Of a stretch of DNA of 64,000 nucleotides, positions 26,351 through 34,788 are shown piece after piece (the stretch's first letter is position 1; each line of letters begins with the position of its first letter). This DNA comes from JAFDVL01 sp964631865. GTDB lineage: Bacteria > Acidobacteriota > Blastocatellia > RBC074. The DNA is taken from assembly GCA_964631865.1 (NCBI GenBank), contig CAZWAK010000002.1:84270-148269 (forward strand), read 5' to 3'. The position numbers and the translations under genes were made by a program. The notes below the pieces were generated by a model. That model was given only the letters and a program-made list of their open reading frames with translations, searched no databases and was not told where the DNA came from.

Positions 26351-27532
26351 ATGCGAACCTCACATAAACTCACACGTCTTTTCTTAGCGTTGACGGCGCT
26401 TATGGCGTTGGCGACGGTATCCTTCGGTCAAGTTCCGACTGTGACTGCCGTTACCAATGGTGCTACGAATAATATTCAAGTCAGCGATCAGAAGCCGGGA
26501 TCAGTTCTGGTGTTTCCGTACTACGTCAGCGACATCCAGAACAGATGGGATACGCGTGTTACCATCTCGAACCTTGCAACCGGGAACGTTCCGGTCAATC
26601 AGCAGGGAAATTTCGGGCTGTACACCAACTCCATCATTGTCCACGTCTTCTTCATTCAGGGGAGCAACTGCAACCAGGCTGACATGTTCCTGTGCTTGAC
26701 CAAAGGTGCCTCCATGTCTTTCAAGATGTTGGATCAAGACCCTGGTGTCACAGGCACCATCGTCGCTGTGGCGGTTGATTATCAAGGGTTGCCGGTATCC
26801 TGGAACGCCCTGATTGGCAATGCTTTTGTCAATCGCGGAACCTGGCAAGGCAACTATGGTGCTGAAGCATTTGCCAGCACGCAGCAAGTCGGGTGGAGAA
26901 CGACGACGGCGAACAATGCCTCAACCACTGCTAACTTGCTCTTCAACGGTACGCAGGGTAACGGTGGAGGGCCAGGTGCTCTTCCGACTACGGGTAGCCC
27001 GATTGTTCCAGACAATTCCGCTAACCCGACCACAGCTTGGGGCTATGATCAAGTTCCGAATCAGTTCGCGGTCGAAATCCAATCCCCCGCGGATGCTCCT
27101 GGTCAAAGAGTAGTGCATGCGGGCTTGGAAGGTAGCTTGGCTTCAGGTTCCTTGAGTGGTGCTGGTCAAGTTGGCACTGGTTTGGTGTGGAGAGGCGATG
27201 AAAGACAAGGCAGCTTCACTCGTTGGATGTCCGGTGGTTGCCAAACCTCTGGCGTTACGAGCACCACGACTCCCAGCAATGACGGGGCCATTACGGACAA
27301 CACGCCGCGCGTGCCGTCCACGCTGGCGGTCTTCATTCCCAAAGGCCAAATCGGCGTGCTGCGTTACGACACAGGCCCGTCGGTTGGTATCTTGATTACG
27401 CCGTTGCAGTTCCAAGCTTCCCCGGCAGTGGGTGTGGCAGTTGGAACGTGGGGTGGTATCCGTACCCTTCACAAGACGCGCGTGGCGTCAAGTGTGACCC
27501 TGACGATCCCGATTTACATGCCGGTCTGCTAA
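26351..27532 (+). CDS. Secreted protein of unknown function
   Basis: 393 residues with a clear signal peptide (cleavage near VSFGQ) and AAGGAG upstream of the ATG. The mature part is Gly/Ser/Thr/Asn-rich and looks all-beta: SVLVFPYYVSDIQNRWDTRVTISNL, a Cys pair in SNCNQADMFLC, and a C-terminal PIYMPVC. The FPYY...DTRVTISN pattern recalls outer-surface proteins with N-terminal immunoglobulin-like strands, but I cannot name a family. It is monocistronic: a long leader before it and a perfect terminator hairpin after it. Strong signals suggest high expression. Confidence 0.8.
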   Translation: MRTSHKLTRLFLALTALMALATVSFGQVPTVTAVTNGATNNIQVSDQKPGSVLVFPYYVSDIQNRWDTRVTISNLATGNVPVNQQGNFGLYTNSIIVHVFFIQGSNCNQADMFLCLTKGASMSFKMLDQDPGVTGTIVAVAVDYQGLPVSWNALIGNAFVNRGTWQGNYGAEAFASTQQVGWRTTTANNASTTANLLFNGTQGNGGGPGALPTTGSPIVPDNSANPTTAWGYDQVPNQFAVEIQSPADAPGQRVVHAGLEGSLASGSLSGAGQVGTGLVWRGDERQGSFTRWMSGGCQTSGVTSTTTPSNDGAITDNTPRVPSTLAVFIPKGQIGVLRYDTGPSVGILITPLQFQASPAVGVAVGTWGGIRTLHKTRVASSVTLTIPIYMPVC

Positions 27533-27564
27533 TTCAAGCAACTTCGCATGAAGTCTTAAACCCG

Positions 27565-27592
27565 AAAGGCCAAGTCAAACGACTTGGCCTTT
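27565..27592 (+). terminator. Rho-independent terminator of the secreted-protein gene
   Basis: A perfect 12-bp stem AAAGGCCAAGTC/GACTTGGCCTTT with a 4-nt loop AAAC lies 32 nt after the stop. Only a short T run follows, so it may work in both directions. Confidence 0.8.
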
Positions 27593-27634
27593 CCGCTTTG
27601 GTGAGAACATCTCGTCAAATTTCAGCCAGCCCTT

Positions 27635-28420
27635 TTAATTTTCTCGTCTCAGCACTGACCAATAGTCAGCAAGTGGGATTGAAACATCCAGCCCTTCGTA
27701 TTTCGCCTGTTGTTCCTGTTGACGGACGATATGCCCTTGCAGCCACATTTCCGCCGAAATCCAGGCATTCTCCGACGGCGTTCCCTTGCATTGTTCCTGG
27801 CTGACGAGCAGTTCAAGACGAAACTCTCCTACCTTGACGTCCAGCCAGAAGAATATTCCTTGCGTAATTGGATTGCTTAGCTCTCTCCAAGCGAGAACTT
27901 TTCCGTTCACGAGATAGTCGTTTTCATAGTGTTTGGTGGCTGCTTTGGTTTTGTTTGGTAAGCTCAATGAGATGATTTGTGGGTTTACATTTGAGGGAAG
28001 GATTTTGGCACGATAACAAAGTCCTGCAAAATTCGCCGTGAGTGACGGTTGCTGATAGGTGGACTCGTCCAAATCCGTGAAATTCTGGAGTTGGAAGATC
28101 AGATCAATCGCTTGGATAGAACCAGAGACCAGGACTTCCCCGTCTTCGATGAATTCAATGATCTCCCAGGCTGTCACCTCGCGGCTTCGTCGGCTGCGAA
28201 AAGCCGGGCGACAATCAGCAAAGTAGGTTCCCTTTTTCGACTCGTTGAGAATAGTCCAAATTTCAATGCCGTGATTGAGCGACCAGCAGTAGCCACGCAG
28301 GATTGCATTGCGTCGTGAGATGGTACTGGAAATACCCCTTTGGCAGGCAGCTTCAGCCAATTGCTGATAAGCCACTTCATCTTGGAGTTTGAATCCAATC
28401 GCCTCGAAAATATCCCCCAT
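27635..28420 (-). CDS. Hypothetical protein at the end of the toxin-antitoxin-like operon
   Basis: 261 residues from ATG 28420, 5 nt after the stop of the upstream 69-aa gene. It is soluble, with an N-terminal helical part (GDIFEAIGFKLQDEVAYQQLAEAACQ) and a following region containing SLNHGIEIWTILNE and ITQGIFFWLDVKVGEFRLELLVS. I recognise no family or catalytic motif. Tight spacing to the VapC-like pair suggests coexpression. Confidence 0.65.
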   Translation of the reverse strand: MGDIFEAIGFKLQDEVAYQQLAEAACQRGISSTISRRNAILRGYCWSLNHGIEIWTILNESKKGTYFADCRPAFRSRRSREVTAWEIIEFIEDGEVLVSGSIQAIDLIFQLQNFTDLDESTYQQPSLTANFAGLCYRAKILPSNVNPQIISLSLPNKTKAATKHYENDYLVNGKVLAWRELSNPITQGIFFWLDVKVGEFRLELLVSQEQCKGTPSENAWISAEMWLQGHIVRQQEQQAKYEGLDVSIPLADYWSVLRREN

Positions 28421-28425
28421 AGTGA

Positions 28426-28635
28426 TCAACGTTTCTTATAAATCCTGGTTGGAACAGGCGCTTCTTGTGGCGGGGCAGTTTGGCGATAGCCGCGAATGTT
28501 ATGGTTCGGTCCGTGCAGCGGGCGTTGGTTATTGCGAATCATGGCGGCGAACAAATCCATGTCGTAATCGCATTCGCGCGACATTTCCTCGCGGATCGCG
28601 TGCAGTTCTTCCAGAAAACGAGGTCGAGAGTACAT
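28426..28635 (-). CDS. Small putative antitoxin partner of the PIN-domain protein
   Basis: 69 residues starting immediately after the PIN gene stop (TGAATG). The segment RFLEELHAIREEMSRECDYDMDLFAAMIRNNQ resembles the short antitoxins that accompany some VapC-type PIN toxins (pattern E-x3-R-E-E ... D-x-D-x3-M/I). The C-terminus is Pro/Arg-rich. The order toxin then antitoxin is reversed from the usual vapBC order. Assignment is by pattern and neighbourhood only. Confidence 0.55.
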   Translation of the reverse strand: MYSRPRFLEELHAIREEMSRECDYDMDLFAAMIRNNQRPLHGPNHNIRGYRQTAPPQEAPVPTRIYKKR

Positions 28636-29091
28636 TCAATCAATAATTAAAAATTCCGGCGTTACCACTTCGGGAGCAAAGAAACCAGCCGCCGTATTGA
28701 AAAGTTTGATACGAGCCAAACGATGGACATTGGCCAGATGACCAAAATTCCAAGTGACGAGAAAGTCAATTTTGTGCTCGGAGGCCAGCGCCATGTGCAA
28801 AGCGTCACCTAAAAATTTGCGATGAAAAATCCCGCGCGAGATGTACCCCTCGGCCAGGATCGCGGCTTCTTCGGTGATTTCCAGACGAGATAACGGACGA
28901 ATCAGGGAAAGATAACTTTGCCGATAAGGTTCGCGGGTTCGTTCGAGTTCCCGCTCCACCAACGGGGAAATAAACACTTTGTAGTGAGGTAATTCGTGTT
29001 CCCACCAACGAATAGTCAGATCGCGCCGAAAAGAATCTCCTTTGTCCAGATAGGCTCCAATGACAGAGGTTTCCAGATAGAGAGACATCAT
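28636..29091 (-). CDS. PIN-domain protein, VapC-like ribonuclease toxin
   Basis: 151 residues. The PIN acidic residues are plausible in LYLETSVIGAYLD (N-terminal Glu/Asp), SPLVERELER, FLGDALHMALASEHKIDFLVTWNFGHL and the final PEFLI. PIN toxins cut RNA, often tRNA or rRNA. The usual first Asp (LDTS) is Glu here. Its start (ATGATG) overlaps the stop of the TPR-protease gene by 4 nt, and the small antitoxin-like gene follows without gap. Confidence 0.82.
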   Translation of the reverse strand: MMSLYLETSVIGAYLDKGDSFRRDLTIRWWEHELPHYKVFISPLVERELERTREPYRQSYLSLIRPLSRLEITEEAAILAEGYISRGIFHRKFLGDALHMALASEHKIDFLVTWNFGHLANVHRLARIKLFNTAAGFFAPEVVTPEFLIID

Positions 29092-30656
29092 TTGCTAACG
29101 ATCCTCTCAATCCCAACACTTTGCGGCGTGAGATGAAATTGATATTTGCGCAAATCCAACTGCACGCGGAAATGTCGCAGGAAATCACCACCGATAATGC
29201 CGTGCTGTTCAAAACCGGAGGTTTCATTGACGGGTTCCAGATTCAGGATCAAAGCCCTCGCGTTGCGTTGCCGTAAGCCATTTACGGTCAGCGTTTGGAT
29301 GCCGATGGCTTCGACATTGTCCTCAACTCCGGCAGCTCCCACGACACGGAAGAGCGAATTTTTCAATTTCAGATTTTCCAAGTTGAAGCGTTTGACCGCC
29401 GCTTTGGAAATGACGGTCGTACTCGCTCCCGTATCAACGATGAAGTTGAACGGCTTTTCGTGTCCTTCCAGAATCCCTTCGGCGCTGGCCAAGCCGCCGC
29501 TGGTTGTGCGCAACGGAATGTTGATGGAATCTTGCGTTTGTTGGAATGCTACAGTCGGGACAGATGGTTCTTTGACTTCGGAACGGTCAAGAATCAGCTT
29601 CTTTTCCTTGTAATCAATCGTGACGGCGTAATTGGACAAGACAGAAAGTCCAATGTAGCCATCGGCTCGCTGGTCTATCGGAGCATCGGTCGAGGAATGA
29701 ACCGTGCGAATATAAGCAGGAACAAGATCAACTTTGGCGTCACCGAGACCCACCGAATCAAGCACAGCATAGACAATGCCAAACGATCCGGTTCCGCCCA
29801 CTGCGCGGGCGTGACCTCCGCGCGCGACGGCTTTAATGCCGAGCACTTGCGCCGCTTTGTCCGAGATGACGGACAAGCTGGCTCCCGTATCAATGACGAA
29901 GCGCAACGTGTGTTTGTTGTTGATCTTGACGTTAATGAAAGGCCGATTGCCGTGCAATTCAAACGGAACTGTAACTACTTCCGGGCCGCTTTGCCGATGC
30001 AACTTGGTCGTGCCGAGATAGCGGTAAAAATCAATCAGGCCGCGAATCCGAGCACGCCGTTCTTCATCCGTTTTCGGCGCGACGGACAGGAAATTTTGAT
30101 AGGCGTCGGCGGCCTCGGAATAAAGCTCCAACCGCGAACAAACTCTGGCCAGGGAGACGTAATAATCCGGCTCGCGGGAATCAATCTGGATCGCTCTTTG
30201 CAACAGGTCGTAGGAAGTTTTGGTCTGATGCTCAAAATACTGAAGCTCGGCCAGACCTGCCAATGCGAGATGATCTTTGTTATCAAACCTGATCGCGGTC
30301 ATCAACGATTCCAGCGAAGTACGGAATTCGCCGCTGCGCAACAACGCCGTGCCCATCAGCCCAAAAGCGCGTCCATTGAGCGAATCCGTCGCGATGACTT
30401 GCGAGGCGTGCTCGAACGCTTCGACCAGTTTGTTTTGCTTGAGCAAAGACAAGCTCAAGCCCAGACGCGCGTCCTTGTCTTCCTGCTTTTGTTCGAGCAA
30501 TGAACGATAAATAGTTTCGGCCTGCTCAAAATTCCCCGCGCGCAGTTCTTTTTCCGCCCGTTTGAGAGCTTTGCCTCGGGATTCGGCTTGCGTTGGATAG
30601 GCGACGACCAGCGTGAAGAGAACAGCGAAAGAAAAGGCCTTCAGTGCGAGTTTCAT
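29088..30656 (-). CDS. Secreted TPR protein with two retropepsin-like aspartic protease domains
   Basis: 522 residues, ATG preceded by GGAGGTGA. The signal peptide ends near YPTQA. TPR-like helices cover about 28-200 (GNFEQAETIYRSLLE, GEFRTSLESLMTAIRFD, LYSEAADAYQNFL). Two aspartyl-protease units follow, each with DTGAS (256-260 and 408-412) and a downstream hydrophobic-Gly motif (GYIGLSVL, GIIGGDFL). Retropepsins usually dimerise to pair two DTG loops; here one chain has both, so it could act as a monomer like pepsin. It is expected in the periplasm, with protein or peptide substrate unknown. Its 3' end overlaps the PIN gene. Confidence 0.88.
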   Translation of the reverse strand: MKLALKAFSFAVLFTLVVAYPTQAESRGKALKRAEKELRAGNFEQAETIYRSLLEQKQEDKDARLGLSLSLLKQNKLVEAFEHASQVIATDSLNGRAFGLMGTALLRSGEFRTSLESLMTAIRFDNKDHLALAGLAELQYFEHQTKTSYDLLQRAIQIDSREPDYYVSLARVCSRLELYSEAADAYQNFLSVAPKTDEERRARIRGLIDFYRYLGTTKLHRQSGPEVVTVPFELHGNRPFINVKINNKHTLRFVIDTGASLSVISDKAAQVLGIKAVARGGHARAVGGTGSFGIVYAVLDSVGLGDAKVDLVPAYIRTVHSSTDAPIDQRADGYIGLSVLSNYAVTIDYKEKKLILDRSEVKEPSVPTVAFQQTQDSINIPLRTTSGGLASAEGILEGHEKPFNFIVDTGASTTVISKAAVKRFNLENLKLKNSLFRVVGAAGVEDNVEAIGIQTLTVNGLRQRNARALILNLEPVNETSGFEQHGIIGGDFLRHFRVQLDLRKYQFHLTPQSVGIERIVSK

Positions 30657-30731
30657 AAATCACCTCCACTGAAAAGTGGTAGTTAGTCGGGACTCATGTT
30701 TAGAAAAACCGCCGAGTGAAAGTTTGTGCCG

Positions 30732-31379
30732 CTATTTCAAAATTTCGCCCGTCTTGTTTGACCAGAGCAACAGGTCTAATTCGTCGAAGTCAATTCTAAT
30801 CCTATCTGCAAAATTTCTCATCACTTCTTCTGTCGCAATGTATTTTTTTTTCGTGGTCGGCGGCTGGGGCGAAGCGATGACACCGAACTCAAACAGCGTC
30901 TTCAGGATATGTTTGTCGAGGATGGCGTAGCCGCGATAGCCAATGTTGCGCAGGTAATGACTCGCTTCTTTGTACCCGATGCCTTTGATGTTCGCGGCAA
31001 AATAATCGCGCCGCGCCTCGTGATCCGCACCAAAAGAATCCAGCTTGTGACGCAGTGGGAGTTGGCAATCGTGCTGCAAAAAAGTGCGCGCCGCGACGAT
31101 GTAGCGTGCGCGCGCATTGGGAAACCGATGTGCTCCGATTAAGGCTGCGCTCAGTTGCTCAACCGTTCCTCGGCGCAAAAGTTTTCGCACTCGCTCTACC
31201 GATTTCAACCCCATCCGCGCACTCGCGCCCGCCGTGAACAGGCAATACACCAATTCTTCAAAAAGCCGTGCCTCGGTGGCGGTTGAGCGAAGGACTGCGA
31301 ATTCATTCAACCGAGCGCGGATGACAGTTTGTTTTTCCTGATACGAGGCAAGCAGGCTCGATAGCAAAGAATCGTTCAT
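30732..31379 (-). CDS. 8-oxoguanine DNA glycosylase/AP lyase, Ogg2 type
   Basis: 215 residues from ATG 31379; the longer frame to 31619 lies inside the GH16 gene. The helix-hairpin-helix with NIKGIGYKEASHYLRNIG provides the lysine nucleophile K137, and D155 (AILDKHILK) lies 18 residues later, the spacing of archaeal Ogg2. It excises 8-oxoguanine and cuts the abasic strand. Ogg2 is mostly archaeal and patchy in bacteria. The start shares one base with the GH16 stop, so the two are translationally coupled. Confidence 0.88.
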   Translation of the reverse strand: MNDSLLSSLLASYQEKQTVIRARLNEFAVLRSTATEARLFEELVYCLFTAGASARMGLKSVERVRKLLRRGTVEQLSAALIGAHRFPNARARYIVAARTFLQHDCQLPLRHKLDSFGADHEARRDYFAANIKGIGYKEASHYLRNIGYRGYAILDKHILKTLFEFGVIASPQPPTTKKKYIATEEVMRNFADRIRIDFDELDLLLWSNKTGEILK

Positions 31380-32230
31380 TACCGTCGAATCGTGTTTCTC
31401 CTGACATCGGAATACACGCGGACATAATCCACCAGCATGACTTGCGGGAAAACAGTGGTGACATCCGGGTAGCCCGGCCAATTGCCTCCGACCGCCAGAT
31501 TCAGCAGCAAGTAAAACGAATGATCGAAGACCCAATTCGAGCCGGGCGGCAAGTCGGCTGGGGTTCTCGCTTTGTAGAGGTTGCCGTCCACGAAAAACTG
31601 AATCATCCTCGGACTCCATTCGACGGCGAACACATGAAAGTCGTCGGAAAAGCGTTGCCCATTCGGCAATTGATAGGACGCGCTCAAGCCGTTACCACCC
31701 GCATAGCCCGGCCCGTGTAGCGTTCCGTAGGCCGTAAATGGTTCGCGCCCGATATGTTCCATGATGTCAATTTCGCCACATCGGGGCCAGCCGACACCGG
31801 GCGTGTCAATGTCTGTACCGAGCATCCAGAACGCGGGCCAAATCCCTTGTCCGTAGGGAAGCTTGATGCGGGCCTCAATGCGCCCGTAGGTGGGTTCAAA
31901 TTTGCCGCGCGTGACCAGACGGGCTGACGTGTAGTTTCGTGTCACATTATCCGGGCCGGTGAAGGTTTCCCTGATCGCTTTGATAACGAGATTTCCATTG
32001 CCGTCGAGATAGGCATTTTGCGTGCGGTTGGTGTAATACTGAAGTTCGTTGTTGCCCCAGCCTCCATCAAAGCCAGCTCCTAAATCATAAGCCCATTTGG
32101 CGGCATCGGGCGCAGTGTTTGCCGCGCCGACAAACTCGTCCGACCAGGCCAGGATTCGTCTTTGTGCCCAGATAGAATTGGTAGCAATGATGAGGAAAAG
32201 CAGCAAAAGTCCGAAGCGTTTATTGTTCAT
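31379..32230 (-). CDS. Secreted GH16 beta-glucanase
   Basis: 283 residues. A signal peptide ends at SIWAQ. One GH16 jelly-roll follows with the catalytic EIDIMEHIG (E153 nucleophile, D155, E158 acid/base), WPAFWMLG, TLHGPGY and a C-terminal DYVRVY. This spacing (EIDIME) is that of laminarinase-type endo-1,3-beta-glucanases. It would cut beta-glucans outside the cell. No carbohydrate-binding module is present. It is 7 nt after the UbiD gene and coupled to ogg2. Confidence 0.93.
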   Translation of the reverse strand: MNNKRFGLLLLFLIIATNSIWAQRRILAWSDEFVGAANTAPDAAKWAYDLGAGFDGGWGNNELQYYTNRTQNAYLDGNGNLVIKAIRETFTGPDNVTRNYTSARLVTRGKFEPTYGRIEARIKLPYGQGIWPAFWMLGTDIDTPGVGWPRCGEIDIMEHIGREPFTAYGTLHGPGYAGGNGLSASYQLPNGQRFSDDFHVFAVEWSPRMIQFFVDGNLYKARTPADLPPGSNWVFDHSFYLLLNLAVGGNWPGYPDVTTVFPQVMLVDYVRVYSDVRRNTIRR

Positions 32231-32237
32231 AACGACC

Positions 32238-33686
32238 TCACAAACCTAATTTATTCCATTTCGCGTCCACGAGTTGTTTGATTTCCTCGCTCACATTATT
32301 TTCGCGCGGCCATCGGCGCGTGAAGCCTTCACCTTTCCATTTGCGCGTCGCGTCAATGCCCATCTTGGAACCGAAACCTGTTTCGCGTGCGGCGTGATCG
32401 AGGACGTCCACCGGCCCCAGCATAAATTGAATGTCGCGTTCGGGGTCAATGTTGTTGAGAACTTTCCACGCGACTTCGCTGGGGTTTTGCACATCCACGT
32501 CTTCGTCCACGACGACGATACATTTCGTGAACATCGCCTGACCGAGTCCCCAAATCGCGTTCATAATTTTGCGCGCGTGCCCCGGATATTGTTTGCGAAT
32601 CGAAACCAGCATCAGGTTATGAAACACGCCTTCAAACGGCAGGTTCATGTCTACGATTTCCGGCAGTTGCCGTTTCAGCACGGGCAACGTGATGCGAATG
32701 ATGGCCCAGCCCATCCAACAATCTTCCATCGGCGGTTTGCCAACAATCGTCGTTTGATAGATCGGATTTTTGCGATGCGTGACCGTCGTGACGTGAAAGA
32801 CGGGATAAGGTTCTTCGAGCGTGTAAAAACCCGTGTGGTCGCCGAACGGCCCTTCGATGCGGCGTTCGGATGGATCAACGTAACCTTCCAACACGATCTC
32901 GGCGCTGGCCGGAACTTCGAGATCAAGCGAAACGCATTTGACCATCTCAATCGGCTTCTCGCGCATGAAGCTCGCGAAAATCATTTCGTCCAAATCATCG
33001 GGCAGCGGCAAAGTTGCAGCAAAGGTGGTGATCGGTTCCGCGCCAATCGCAACGGCGACTCCCATTCGTTCCGCGCCGCGCTTTTCCTGCTCGCGATGAT
33101 GTGCCGCGCCGTGTTTGTGTATCTGCCAATGCATGCCGGTGGTCTTTTCGTCATAAACCTGCATGCGATACATCCCAACATTGCGCGCGCCCGTGCGCGG
33201 ATTGCGCGTGAACACCATCGGCAATGTAATGAAGCGACCGCCATCGGCTTCCCAGCATTTCAGGATCGGAAAATCGTAGAGCGAAAACTCGCCCTCGCGT
33301 TTGATGACTTCCTGACATTTGCCTGCTTTCACAACCTTCGGAAAATATTTGCCGAGTTCAGCGAGCTTCGGCAACATCTTCACTTTTTCGAGCAAACCCG
33401 CAGGCGATTTGAAGTCTAGCCATTCGGTCAAGCGGCCTGCTACCTGTTCGACATCATTCACTTCCAGCGCCAGCGCCATGCGGCGACGGCTGCCGAGCGC
33501 GTTGATGAGCACGGGCATTTTGCCGTCGTCTACGTTTTCAAACAGCAACGCCGGGCCGCCCGCTTTGCACACGCGATCCGTAATTTCGGTGATTTCCTGA
33601 TCGCTCGAAACACGCGCCGAGATGCGTTTGAGTTCTTTGTTCTTTTCTAAAACCTTGATGAATTCGCGCAAGTCTTCGTAAGCCAT
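32238..33686 (-). CDS. UbiD-family prenyl-FMN-dependent decarboxylase
   Basis: 482 residues. It begins YEDLREFIKVLEKNKELKRI. It carries FGDHTGFYTLEEPYPVFHVT, the region of the family's Glu/Arg active site, and VPASAEIVLEGYVDP. UbiD enzymes add or remove CO2 on unsaturated or aromatic acids; the close relatives act in menaquinone or ubiquinone synthesis. The UbiX flavin prenyltransferase that supplies the cofactor is not in this window. Confidence 0.93.
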   Translation of the reverse strand: MAYEDLREFIKVLEKNKELKRISARVSSDQEITEITDRVCKAGGPALLFENVDDGKMPVLINALGSRRRMALALEVNDVEQVAGRLTEWLDFKSPAGLLEKVKMLPKLAELGKYFPKVVKAGKCQEVIKREGEFSLYDFPILKCWEADGGRFITLPMVFTRNPRTGARNVGMYRMQVYDEKTTGMHWQIHKHGAAHHREQEKRGAERMGVAVAIGAEPITTFAATLPLPDDLDEMIFASFMREKPIEMVKCVSLDLEVPASAEIVLEGYVDPSERRIEGPFGDHTGFYTLEEPYPVFHVTTVTHRKNPIYQTTIVGKPPMEDCWMGWAIIRITLPVLKRQLPEIVDMNLPFEGVFHNLMLVSIRKQYPGHARKIMNAIWGLGQAMFTKCIVVVDEDVDVQNPSEVAWKVLNNIDPERDIQFMLGPVDVLDHAARETGFGSKMGIDATRKWKGEGFTRRWPRENNVSEEIKQLVDAKWNKLGL

Positions 33687-33835
33687 AAAAAATTGAATCC
33701 CAAAGAAAAAGGCAAATCGAACGAAGCATAAGACTGCGGCTCACATTTGCCAATGATTTGTCGGCCATGTGAAAAGATCGTTGTTTGCTTATGCTTTGAG
33801 GATTTGCCTGCTCTTGGACGTAACGGCGAGAGAGT

Positions 33836-34099
33836 TTAGCCTTCCGCTTCCCGGCTGATCGCCGCTTCGCCGCCAATTTTGGAAGCGATGCGCGTCAAAA
33901 TTAAAACGACTAGCACTGCGATGACAGTGGCAATCACGGCGTAAGTATAGAGACCCGTAAGATTATCGTCGGTCGCAAATATCTTCTTAATCGTAGCTTT
34001 GATCGCATCGTTCCAGGCTAGGGCCGCGACCAATCCCAATGACGCTGAAGCCAGCGTGATCATAGATTGAAGAATCAGTTGGAGGTACTTTTTCGTCAT
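33836..34099 (-). CDS. Small two-helix membrane protein, DUF5654-like
   Basis: 87 residues from ATG 34099, with AAGAGG upstream. Two membrane helices (MITLASASLGLVAALAWND and YAVIATVIAVLVVLILTRIA) match the short DUF5654 pattern; function unknown. The preceding 150 nt (33687-33835) hold no other gene. Confidence 0.72.
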   Translation of the reverse strand: MTKKYLQLILQSMITLASASLGLVAALAWNDAIKATIKKIFATDDNLTGLYTYAVIATVIAVLVVLILTRIASKIGGEAAISREAEG

Positions 34100-34153
34100 A
34101 GTAAAACCTCTTGGTAGGGACGTAGTCAAAAGGTATCGCCTGCGCACAAATGG

Positions 34154-34780
34154 TTACGGTGTCCATTTGTGCGATTCGTAGAGCGAAGGAACCTGCGCGA
34201 CCAAACGGGCATAATCTTCCGGCGAATCAATGTCTTCCAGAATCGCGGAGGATTCCACCGGCACTTCCTGAATTTCGTGGCGATGCGCATTGATGAGCGC
34301 CTTGAGACCTTCCGGGTCAGCGTCGTCCAGCTTCATGATTTCTTCTTCAAAATCGCGGCTGATGATGATGGGATGTCCATGCTTGCCTTCGTAAGTCGGA
34401 ATCGAAATTCGCTTGTCATAATCGCCAAAACTGATGACGAGTGGGTTGATGACATCAGGCCCGACCATTGGTTGATCCACCAGCCCAATCAACACGCCTT
34501 CGCAGCGCGGGCTGACCAGCGGCAGACCGGTTTTCAGCGAACTCAGCATGCCTTTGGAGAACTCGCGGTTGATGGCGAATTGCACGCCCGCGCCCGCCAG
34601 CCGCGCGCGAATTTCCGATTCGCGGAAGCCCAGCACGACGATGATTTCGTCCACGCGGGAACGCTTGAGGTTGTCTATGCACGCGCCAATCACAGTGCGC
34701 GTGCCCCATTTCAGTAGCGGTTTGAAATCACCGCTCATACGTCTTGATTCACCAGCGGCAAGTAAAATAGCGGAGATCAT
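34154..34780 (-). CDS. MobA/MocA-like nucleotidyltransferase
   Basis: 208 residues. The N-terminal LLAAGESRRMSGDFKPLLKW is the nucleotide-binding loop, followed by LVDQPMV and GKHGHPIII. This is the pattern of molybdenum-cofactor cytidylyltransferase MocA and related purine-catabolism proteins, which join CTP to molybdopterin. No molybdoenzyme is encoded nearby, so the substrate remains open. It lies 8 nt after the YhaM-like gene. Confidence 0.85.
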   Translation of the reverse strand: MISAILLAAGESRRMSGDFKPLLKWGTRTVIGACIDNLKRSRVDEIIVVLGFRESEIRARLAGAGVQFAINREFSKGMLSSLKTGLPLVSPRCEGVLIGLVDQPMVGPDVINPLVISFGDYDKRISIPTYEGKHGHPIIISRDFEEEIMKLDDADPEGLKALINAHRHEIQEVPVESSAILEDIDSPEDYARLVAQVPSLYESHKWTP

Positions 34781-34788
34781 AAGGTTTC

